Positions 56,650 to 64,000 of a DNA stretch of 64,000 bases are shown here, piece after piece. Origin of the DNA: Isoetes taiwanensis. Its lineage: Eukaryota > Streptophyta > Lycopodiopsida > Isoetales > Isoetaceae. How positions within the stretch are numbered: the first letter of the stretch is position 1; each line of letters starts with the position of its first letter. The stretch spans positions 6,316,635 to 6,380,634 of the forward strand of contig JAJEKV010000033.1 of the NCBI GenBank assembly GCA_021234155.1. Direction: 5' to 3'. The position numbers and the translations under genes were made by a program. The notes under the pieces were generated by a model that was not told where the DNA came from, did no database searches, and saw only the letters and a list, made by a program, of their open reading frames with translations.

Positions 56650-56964
56650 GGATCTTGAGTGAATTGGACTAACAAACAGCTGCTGAAGCGCCTAAGGGAG
56701 CTGAAAGATCGCCTAAAAGTCAGGAGCAAACTTGTAGGATGCTAAGTGAGAAGTGGGGGGTCTATTTATAGACAAAGGAAAAACCCTAATTTTTGGATGA
56801 GTTGGAAAAATCTTGGGATTGGGCAAATCTCACCTATTTTGAGGTCAAAATGGGGATTGGAAAGCTAATTTGAGGGTTTGAACATGAATAGGACTATCTA
56901 ATGAACCTATTGCAACAAACTTGAGGTCAATTGGGCGTGACATGCTAGAGAAATTGCTGAAAGG

Positions 56965-57029
56965 ACTCACAGTGTGCGCTGGAAGGCCAACCTAAAGTTT
57001 AGGTTGAGGTTCTGGCGCATACCGTGAGA
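56965..57029 (-). other. Palindromic hairpin, copy 1
   Basis: CTCACAGTGTGCGCT faces GGCGCATACCGTGAG, with an inner AACCTAAAGTTTAGGTT palindrome. About 316 bp upstream of the RWY ORF start on the minus strand. Confidence 0.75.
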
Positions 57030-57091
57030 CATTTGGCCCAATTTGGTCAAGACTTATCTAAACAAGATGAATTAAGGGTCAAAACATGATG

Positions 57092-58143
57092 TTTCCATGA
57101 AGCTAGCTGACCACCCCAATACCAATCCTCCAAGGTGAGCACAGCAGCTTGCCTCCAACGGGCCTGCGTCCGAGCATGCACAGTGGCAGCCAAGGGCAAG
57201 TGCGTAGGGGGTAGAGGAACCCACAAGAAAGGAGAAGAGTGGCATAGTCTAGCTGGAGGGGCAGTGACCGGGCTATCTGGGAACACGTGGCGGGGAGTAT
57301 TCCGCTACACATACCTATAGTCCCTCAGGATGATGTGGTGGTGCAGGTTTGGAAGGTTCATCCGGATGTTGTGTCTTCTTGCTTTGTGCGGTCTTCTTAC
57401 CGGGTGCTGGCTATTCACGACACACTGCCCCCTTCAGGCAAGTGGTCTCTGCAGCTTCTGGGTTCTCGATGGCGCTCGGTTTGGACGTGGACATGGAGCT
57501 CACTTTCCCCACCGAAGGTTAGGGTGCTTCTGTGGTAGGTGGTGCACCGCTGTATCAGGGTGAATGCCCTTGTGAATCGGTTTAGGCTGGGTGTGAGCCC
57601 TCTCTGCCCTTGTTGTGGCCTTCATCGTGAGACTGTGGAGCATTGTCTAGTTTTATGCCCTCACTTACAGGCTGCCTGGGATTGGGTTAGGGCTCTGTTT
57701 CAGGTGAGATTGACTAGCCAGCAGTTGCTGCTTCATGTGTATCCTGGTGCTTGGCCGCTCTTGCGGCAGCAAGCCTTGCATCTGTGCGTGGCTTGGTTGG
57801 TGTGGCTGATTTGGAAGCGGCGGCGGTTGTGGATCTTTCAGAAGATTCAGCAGCCTGCAGCCCCTCTGATTCCTCGACTCAGGTACAAGCTATTTCAAAG
57901 CTTTCTGGTGTTCCCGGGAGTAGTAGAGCGGAAGTTTGCCATTTGGCGAGACTTCTTGGGTGTTGTAGATGGTGATGGTCGGTTTGTACAGCAGTAGAGT
58001 TGCAGTTTTGCTGTGAGTTTGTTGTGAAGTGTCGAGGTATCGCTGTCTCTTTGGGGCAGTTCTCCTTCTTCCTCACTTGCTTTGTAACATTAACCATTCT
58101 TTTAATATATTGATGACACAGTTCTTCAAAAAAAAAAAAAAAA
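57092..58143 (+). mobile_element. 5'-truncated LINE insertion with poly(A) tail
   Basis: Plus-strand sequence ends in A-run at 58,129-58,143, preceded by a LINE ORF2 C-terminus. Short similar flanks, ACATGATGTTTCCA (about 57,083-57,096) and ACATAATGATTTCAC (about 58,141-58,155), are a plausible target duplication with a mismatch and a one-base gap. The insertion splits the spacer between the H3-like and RWY ORFs of the minus-strand element and so is younger than it. Confidence 0.7.
57287..57997 (+). pseudogene. LINE ORF2 C-terminal zinc-binding (zf-RVT) domain
   Basis: One plus frame gives VWKVHPDVVSSCFVRSSYRV and SLSPPKVRVLLW; after a stop it goes on with HRCIRVNALVNRFRLGVSPL, CPCCGLHRETVEHCLVLCPH and AAWDWV. 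This is the C-x-x-C...H-C-x-x-x-C-P-H pattern of the zinc-binding region C-terminal to LINE reverse transcriptases. The frame ends at 57,997, followed by a ~130-bp 3' UTR and the poly(A). Reverse transcriptase itself is absent because of 5' truncation. One in-frame TAG near 57,536-57,538 breaks the piece. Confidence 0.8.
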
Positions 58144-58226
58144 CATAATGATTTCACCGAGATATGCAAGATTGACCCCTTACTTGGTCGATTTGGAGAT
58201 GTTTAGGACTAGTTTGGGCGTGAAAG

Positions 58227-58291
58227 ACTCACGGTGTGCGCTGGGAGGCCGACCTAAAGTTTAGGTTGGGGTCCTGACGCATTTCGTGAGA
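58227..58291 (-). other. Palindromic hairpin, copy 2
   Basis: ACTCACGGTGTGCGCT faces GACGCATTTCGTGAGA, with inner ACCTAAAGTTTAGGTT. Once the LINE insertion is discounted it lies about 530 bp upstream of the RWY ORF. Confidence 0.75.
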
Positions 58292-58434
58292 CATTCCTCA
58301 CTAATTGACCTTAAAATGTCCAATTTGACTAAAACAAAAGGCAATTGTTGCTAATTCAGCCTAATTAACAACAATTATACACTTATAATTTACTCAAAAC
58401 AACTTTGTATTCACAAAATTTGTTATTTACCAAA

Positions 58435-59718
58435 TTAATGAGGTTCCCCTTTAATGTGACTGGCCAGGTGCATGCCTTTCTTCATTAAAGTCACCCTCTT
58501 GGAGTGTACCGTGCATGCTGTGGAGCCTTCAAAATGTTGCACTAGCTTCTGCTCCGCTGCTTCTTGCAAGGCTAGCAGCATCTCGCCCGTTACCCTCATG
58601 CCGGAGTCGAACTCTTGCACGACTTCCTTCACCAGCCTGGCGAACGATGCACGGGGTATCAGGAAGCCATAGCTTCTCTGGAAGTGTCGGATCTCCCGGA
58701 TTGCTCACGATAGCTTCGAGTGGGCTTTCCTTACTTTCGGCTTCTTCGGGGGAATGGGCTTCTCGAGGGGCGGCTTGAGAGTCTGCTTCTTTGACGGCCG
58801 TCCTCCTGCGACATAGGTCACCTTGTTGGCCTGATAGTAGGAGTTGTAAGCCTCCCACTTCTTCATATATTCTTGGTGCGCCTTCAACTTCTTCTGGTAG
58901 ACCCTGATATGGTCTACCACGTATGATTCTCGGGCAGGTCGGGGCGGTTCTTGGGGTCTTTATCTTTCTCCCAAGTTGGATAGGGCGGGGGTACCTGCAC
59001 TTGCTGATCCTGCTCTGCCTGCTCCTGGTCTGTCCGCTCCTCCTCTTGGGGTTTGGAGGAGCTCCCTCCTTCTTGATTAGGGTTGAAATTCTCGTCGTCT
59101 GAGTCATCGGAGGTTGGGGGCTGGTCAGCTGGTTGTTCCTTGATGACGACCTTTACGTTCGGGGTCTTCTTCACCCTCCTCTTGGGCTCCTCCACGCCTT
59201 TGCCCTTGCGTTTCTTCTTTTCTTCCGCCTCCTTGGCCTCCTTTTCTTCTCTCTTCCTCTTCTTCTCTGCCTTTTTCTTCTCCCTGCGCCGTTCCTTCGC
59301 CTCATGCATCTTGATCCAGGCTTCAAGCTGTTCTTCCTCAGTCGGCTCGGGGGTGGGCTCCCTCTGCTCTTCCTGTGCCTTGGCCTCCACTCTCGCTCCG
59401 CCCTTTCTTGCTTCTCCTTGTCCATCTGCTCGACGACTCGTTGAATTTCGTCGTCCTCTTCAATTTCCTCGAGTACTTCCGTCGAGCCCTCCGATTGCAC
59501 CTCTGCTCTTTCGTCTAACTCCTGATCGATGGTGTCGGCCAGCTTTTCTTGTGATCCCTACTGGGATTCTTGCTCGTGCCGCTCCTCTGAAGTGGTTTCC
59601 TCGTCTGATGAAGGCTGGCTTCCTCCTGCGAGAAGTCGCTCCGGAAGCATCTGCTGTACTTGGGCGCTGGCTGTTTCACTCGTCGAGGAACCCGAGCGGT
59701 CTGTTTTGTGCGTGCCAT
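58435..59718 (-). pseudogene. Histone H3-like protein with genuine H3 tail and ~290-residue charged insertion
   Basis: Starts at 59,718 with MARTKQTAR, identical to H3 residues 1-8 after Met removal, so the Lys4 mark site and its neighbours are kept; Lys9 is replaced by Val. After a frame change near 59,650 there is an acidic stretch (SSDEETTSEERHEQES, then EVLEEIEEDDEIQRVVEQMD). After another near 59,390 there is a Lys/Glu/Arg coiled-coil-like run (EAKERRREKKKAEKKRKREE), TSDDSDDENFNPN and PPPYPTWEKD. From 58,920, a third frame gives HIRVYQKKLKAHQEYMKKWE and a Pro/Lys-rich hinge. From 58,704 (after one in-frame TGA) comes the H3 fold: AIREIRHFQRS, RASFARLVKEVVQEFDSGMR, LLALQEAAEQKLVQHFEG and VHSKRVTLMKKGMHLASHI, aligned to H3 without gaps through loop 1. 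About 430 residues against 135 for H3. Loop 1 has normal H3 length, unlike most CENH3. Confidence 0.85.
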
Positions 59719-59928
59719 GTCTTACGTCACGTCAATCGGAGGTCGAGCGCCCAAAAATCGCCTCGATGCGCGGAGCAAATCTCTAGACAGGAAGTCTACA
59801 AATGGGGGGTCTAGGTCTATTTATAGTTTGGGTAATTCTAGGTCAAATTCTAAGTTACTCTTTTTCATGTGTCAAAGCACCTATTATCCTAAAACATATG
59901 CTTACCTCAGAGTTTTCTAAACAATTTG

Positions 59929-59993
59929 ACTCATGGTATGCGCTAGGGGCCCGAACTAATATTTAGATCAAGGCTCTAGCGCATACCGTGAGA
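59929..59993 (-). other. Palindromic hairpin, copy 3
   Basis: ACTCATGGTATGCGCTAGGG faces CTAGCGCATACCGTGAGA; the outer stem is 14 or more base pairs and the inner palindrome is degraded. About 211 bp upstream of the H3-like start codon. Confidence 0.75.
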
Positions 59994-60159
59994 CATTTTT
60001 GCATTTTTGACTAAATTATGTGATTTCTAGGCATATTCCTAGGGGTGTAATGTACAAATCTAACTAATTCTTACCTTAAAACTCGATCTAGCATGTTAGC
60101 TTGATCTAGCATGTTAGCTTGTTAAAGTTCATCATGTTTCAAGGTGATTATGGCCAGTT

Positions 60160-60225
60160 TCTCACGGTGTGTGCCCAGGGCTTAACCTAAAATTTAGGTT
60201 TGTGCTCTGACGCATACTGTGAGAC
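60160..60225 (-). other. Palindromic hairpin, copy 4
   Basis: TCTCACGGTGTGTGCCC faces GACGCATACTGTGAGA, with inner AACCTAAAATTTAGGTT. About 442 bp upstream of the H3-like start, between it and the primer site. Confidence 0.75.
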
Positions 60226-60420
60226 ATCCCTGGCTTAGGTCAAAATTTAGGTCAATTTTTTAGTTTTTCTTAGTTTTCAATTCTTCTAACTCTTATTAGC
60301 TTAGCATAACTACAAAAAAATAAGAAAAATTTTTCCCACTTTTTCGAGGTTTGAGGATCCTGCTAAGTTAGTACTACTGGGAGCATGGCCAGTGCTTTGC
60401 TCTTGGTCTCCAAGAACATT

Positions 60421-60432
60421 GCTCTGATACCA
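60421..60432 (-). other. Primer binding site, initiator tRNA-Met (minus strand)
   Basis: The minus strand reads TGGTATCAGAGC, one base from the LTR end, the exact plant iMet primer site. Confidence 0.92.
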
Positions 60433-60433
60433 C

Positions 60434-62006
60434 TGTGACGTCCCCTACTCATATACGGTGCACTCACCGTATACAAACAGGAGTTCATCCCCCATACCAG
60501 CTCCATGCTGATACAAGGCCCTCCACGTGTCACTGCAACCTTGATGAGTTCCAGTGGGAAGAATGAAGGGGTCATTTTACCCTGTCTTCCTTCAGGCCTA
60601 CCTAGCTGCAGAAGCATAAACATACATGTCAGTATAGATCATCAACATCACATGGCCATCACGAAGGATGGCTCACCACATATCTGCATAGACAAAGATC
60701 AGTACATCATATATGGAGATCCTACCCAAGGCTCAGACTCAAAAGGGATGACTGACGGCTTGGGTCTCCAGAGGTCATTGCAGACAGAATTCATGGCAAT
60801 GGATTTGGCTGGCATAAGAACATGGCTTAAGGTAGTCCACTCCATCCGCCCCTCCTGTGCACACTTTGCAGAGTAGGTTGAAAAGTGTTGGGACCTGACT
60901 GTAGCCCGCCGGATGCATAGCCAAAGGGGCTATTCCTGGGTTGCATCTCCCCAGTTTCGATGGGGCAGGTAGGGATCACTCCCTCCAGAGATTGACATGC
61001 TGACTCAAGGTGACTAGAGGGCCACTGCCCGTACTCGACTTGAACTCCATGGAAGGTGTACACCACCCCAAGAGTGTCGAACCCATGCAAAGCCCTCACG
61101 CAGTGGCAGAGCATTAGGTCTAGTGCACAATTGTCCCCGATAGGCTTTACTACCAGAGGGACATGATCATGAGTCAGGACATGAACCTCCTTATAAGCCA
61201 GTCGGGCCCCTTCACCCACAACCAGGTGTGGCTCTCGTATACAGGCCGAATTTAATAGTGCATTAAAGAGGGCTAGCTAGGAGCATCAACTACTAGGCTT
61301 CTAAGGCCCCCTTCCCAATACAATGAGTCCACAGAGATCATCACATACATATCACAGAAGAACTAAAGAATGAGATTTAATCTAAATCACAGAGTTAGGT
61401 TCTTTAGTTATGGATGGCTTGGTATCTAGAGATCTAGGTGGCTGCTATGGGCAATTCAATAGGCTAAACCTACTTATTCTATATCTGGGAGGCGGATTAG
61501 ACTATTGAATTGGCAAAATACCTGATCCCTGGCTTGCTCCTCCTGCTCTGAACTCGACCATGCTGCAGAACTGCTAGAAGATGAAACTAGAAGGGGAAGC
61601 TGATGAGCTAGACTGCTCAGACAGACTTTGGGAGGCGAGATTGGCTCTTGGAGCAAGCAAAACGGAGTCCTAGAAGGCTGTGGACAAAAATGGAAAGTTA
61701 GGGTTACATATACTTATATAGACTAAGGGTTAGGGCTAGGGTTTCCCATTATCCCTTGAGCATGTGGGATAATTGGTGTGGCCCACTTGCCTTTATTAGT
61801 TAGGTGGCCTAAAGTGTACACATGGGTAAATGTGAACACATGGATAAATGTGCACATAATTAAGTGTGCACACACTTGCAAGTTGCCCCCTAGGGTGCTA
61901 CTTGCTTGGCTACATGTCGGCGTATACGTAAATTGCGATGGCGTGTACGCGTGACGAGGCAGTACAGTATACGTCCTGGGACCGTATACTGTGCTGGAAC
62001 GTCACA
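60434..62006 (-). repeat. 5' LTR of the minus-strand element
   Basis: Ends are TGTGACGTCCC (plus 60,434) and GGAACGTCACA (ending 62,006), a TG...CA pair with 5-bp or longer terminal inversion and sub-terminal CCGTATAC/GTATACGG motifs. A minus-strand TATA box (TATATAAGTATATG) lies near 61,710-61,722. Size (1,573 bp) is close to the chromovirus LTR, but the sequence is largely different. Confidence 0.75.
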
Positions 62007-62800
62007 CCAGTTCGATGAGGCCACCCTGTGGAACTACTCTAGGTTGCACCTCCCCAGTTCGATGAGGCAAGAAGAGCCATGAGACAATATATTCGTACCC
62101 GACTTAAGCCCTCAAATGGCAATAGGTCAGGGCATCATCATAACCCAGGGTGTAACAGAAACATACCCGACCCACATGCAGTGATCACTTATAAGTCTAA
62201 TATGTTATAAGATCCCAGTAGCCGTGCTTAGCATGGTCCTACCTCTGCATTTCCGTTGCCCCCATTATCTGATGCTCAATAAAATCATAGCATCTAAGCC
62301 AGGTGGGCTCTATGCACAGGTCGAATGATAATTGAAAAAATCGCTACTAAATCCCTTCTCCCCGTCCCTCATACATAAAAGGTGCAACCAATGATTAACT
62401 TACATCATATATCATCCATAACTTAACAAATAACATAAGATCAACTGATCCTAATCACATGCTTCTAATTTACAGTTAGGGCTCATGTCCAGAACCGAGG
62501 GTTCTAGAATGGCTCTACGAGAAGTACAATATGGTAATCCATCTGGAATGCTAACCCCCAAATGAACTTCCTACTTATCTACTTCAAATACTTGCTCTCG
62601 AGTTGTTGCCTGAGGCTCCTGGAGTTTCCATCTCTTGCAGATAATTTGGAATTGACGCTCTCTGAGCTAAGACTTCTGCACTCCTGGGGCTGTTGTCGCA
62701 CATTGTGCTGTCAAAGACAATCCTTGAAATGGAGTTATGGGAGAGATTCAAGGTGGCTAGCAGAAGATGGTGCAAATGTGGGTTAGAGCTCACATGTTTG
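62007..62800 (-). repeat. LTR-related fragment next to the minus-strand element
   Basis: The minus strand around 62,560-62,485 carries TTAGCATTCCAGAT and GTAGAGCCATTCTAGAACCC, which match the chromovirus LTR (TTAGCATTCCAGATATGC, GTAGAGCCATCCTAGAACCC at about 54,669-54,724). The part at 62,007-62,330 shares TTGCACCTCCCCAGTTCGATGAGG-type and TATGCACAGGTCGAAT motifs with the interior of the 60,434-62,006 LTR. It is therefore a third, partial LTR bridging the two families. Confidence 0.6.
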
Positions 62801-63165
62801 GCTCATTTGGCACTAATGGGATGCATCCACATCACATGGCACTAATAGGCTGAGTCCACATGGAAAATAGGCTTTCATACCTTAAGCTGACTAAACTATA
62901 TATGTAACTTGGCCTTGCCCATGCTAGGTATGGTCTATCTCAACTTCAAATAGGATAAGGTATTTGCCATGCAACACAATGCCACAGTTTGAGCTTTTTT
63001 GCATAAGGCCACATGTTCAAACTCTTCTTCATGCTATTTTGTCCTTAAAAGACGACCATATTATATGATGTATATATGTTGCCTCATGGATGATTATTAT
63101 GATCTGGAAAAGTTGGAGAATGATTTCAGCATCCATGATCTTATGTGACACATATAAATTTTCAT
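62800..63165. other. Intergenic DNA
   Basis: AT-rich, no supported feature. Confidence 0.45.
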
Positions 63166-63167
63166 AG

Positions 63168-63345
63168 GGGGCTGCCTGACCATTGATGATTGGAGTGATC
63201 TCAAGTGTTGAATATCAAAAGTCAAAATCAACAGACAGAGAGCTGCCTGACTATTGATAATTGGAGTGCCCTCAATTTTTTGAATATTAAAAGTCAAAGT
63301 CAATATATATTCTCATAGAGAGCTCTCTTGCCGCTGATAATTGAA
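63168..63345. repeat. Tandem repeat, ~70-bp unit
   Basis: GCTGCCTGACCATTGATGATTGGAGTG begins units at about 63,171 and 63,242 (and a partial one, GCTCTCTTGCCGCTGATAATTGAAGTGG, at 63,321), each followed by TTGAATAT(C/T)AAAAGTCAAA(A/G)TCAA. Confidence 0.8.
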
Positions 63346-63399
63346 GTGGAAATTCAACGGTTGGAATTTAACGAATCACAATCTCACGTTTCACATCAT

Positions 63400-63590
63400 T
63401 ATCACCTACAAACTTCTAGACATTCTATTCTAAGTTTTATGAATCACAATCTCAATGATTCTAGATATTCTATTTTAAGTTTTACGAATCACAATCTCAA
63501 TGGACCGCATTAGATCTTAATCATCTGCAAGCTTCTAGACATTTTGTTCTAAGTTTTGTTCTATTCTATTCTATTCTAAACCCCCTCATG
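63400..63590. repeat. Tandem repeat with TTCTAAGTTTTATGAATCACAATCTCAATG units
   Basis: Two full and one partial ~55-bp units (CTAGA(C/T)ATTCTATT(C/T)TAAGTTTTA(T/C)GAATCACAATC), then a TTCTATTCTATTCTA simple repeat at 63,560-63,580. Confidence 0.75.
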
Positions 63591-63739
63591 CCAACCATTA
63601 AGGGGCAGACATCGATTATGTCATGTGTTGTTTTTTTTTTAATATCCTTAGGCCTACACCTTCCAAAAAAAGTGTAGAATGTTGTAGAAGCTAAAACTCC
63701 AATTACAGAGAATCATAACATGAAATGGTATGATCTACA

Positions 63740-64000
63740 ATTCACTTGGGAAAATAACATGTTTTTCCACGATAATACCTTCCTTATGTGTATAAAGAAT
63801 AGAATAAGATAGAATGAGTTTTTATCTTCCACTTAGACCAATTGACCTATGGGACCCAAACACACGAAAAATCAAATGTATTACTGTTAGGATTAATCCC
63901 CCCAAAAAAAAAAAAAAAAAAAATGGGGATTTCGAGGGAAAAACCCTTGTAGTAACATGCACACTACGAAACTGTTACAATAAAAAACCATAGTACTTTT
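63740..64000. repeat. Dispersed repeat family, copy 2
   Basis: Matches 3,885-4,130 in block order: TTTTTCCACGA, AGAATAGAATAAGATAG, CCAATTGACCTATGGGACCCAAACA, a ~19-A run and GGGAAAAACC. It continues to the right edge. Confidence 0.65.

Larger units (their letters stand above)
56060..62006 (-). mobile_element. 5' part of a second LTR retroelement with an H3-like ORF, truncated at the chromovirus LTR
   Basis: On the minus strand: 5' LTR (62,006-60,434), iMet primer site (60,432-60,421), leader with two hairpins, H3-like ORF (59,718-58,435), two more hairpins, RWY ORF (56,649-56,099), then an abrupt end at 56,060 against the chromovirus 3' LTR. No gag or pol remains, so its lineage is inferred from its leader genes, which match the chromovirus. 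A LINE fragment interrupts the second spacer (57,092-58,143). Reading frames are less damaged than in the chromovirus. Confidence 0.75.

Noticed and set aside
58435-59718. A centromeric H3 (CENH3) gene of the host
   Set aside because: Loop 1 has the canonical H3 length and the tail keeps ARTKQTAR, which CENH3 lacks; the surroundings (LTR, primer site) are those of a retroelement, and the linker is far longer than any CENH3 tail.
59083-59814. A 243-codon plus-strand ORF rich in Ser/Leu/Phe
   Set aside because: It is the antisense shadow of the Lys/Glu-rich linker of the H3-like ORF.

Overview
Nuclear DNA of a land plant with a large, repeat-rich genome. The plant assignment rests on a three-exon SKIP35-type gene with GT-AG introns, plant-type Ty3/gypsy elements (an Athila/Tat-like element and a chromovirus), LINEs with a DUF4283-type ORF1, and tRNA-iMet primer binding sites. 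I cannot place it further. Several features would suit a fern, gymnosperm or other non-model lineage, but nothing seen decides this.

Layout. 1-1.9 kb: decayed LINE-like coding sequence (minus strand, running off the left edge). 1.9-6.8 kb: AT-rich intergenic DNA with small tandem duplications, a tRNA-derived SINE-like unit and palindrome arrays. 6.8-11.6 kb: two near-identical ~450 bp repeats flanking exon-like fragments of an unidentified minus-strand gene, with a MITE-like element between the fragments. 11,606-23,173: a complete but frame-broken Athila/Tat-like retrotransposon with paired LTRs and a perfect 5-bp target duplication. 23.2-28.4 kb: intergenic, with a second palindrome array and a 632-bp tandem duplication. 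29,208-32,584: the one clearly intact host gene, a SKIP35 orthologue of 653 codons. 33.4-38 kb: foldback and tandem repeats, a hAT transposase remnant, a minus-strand LINE and an unidentified ORF. 40.2-41.5 kb: an unidentified three-exon minus-strand gene. 42,726-56,059: a chromovirus of ~13.3 kb. 56,060-62,006: the 5' part of a second, oppositely oriented retroelement, itself interrupted by a LINE insertion, followed by LTR-related sequence and further repeats to the right edge.

The main discovery is in the last two elements. Both carry, between primer binding site and gag, a coding region that begins or ends as histone H3. In the minus-strand copy the protein starts with H3 residues 1-8 (ARTKQTAR), continues through an acidic and then a Lys/Glu-rich linker of roughly 290 residues, and ends in a recognisable H3 histone fold. 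In the chromovirus copy the H3 C-terminus is closer still to canonical H3. In both, a second conserved ORF of unknown function follows (marked by RWY, QATL/HATL and TGYFVP/TGHYVP), and paired hairpins lie between the two ORFs. The same order (LTR, iMet primer site, H3-like ORF, RWY ORF) in two elements with different LTRs argues that this is an accessory module of a retroelement lineage, not a chance capture.

Caution on reading frames. The Athila/Tat element, the chromovirus and one half of a tandem duplication are strikingly poor in CAG/CTG, and copies differ mainly by small changes at such sites, while SKIP35 is normal. Some frameshifts may therefore be base-calling errors at methylated CHG sites and not real decay.
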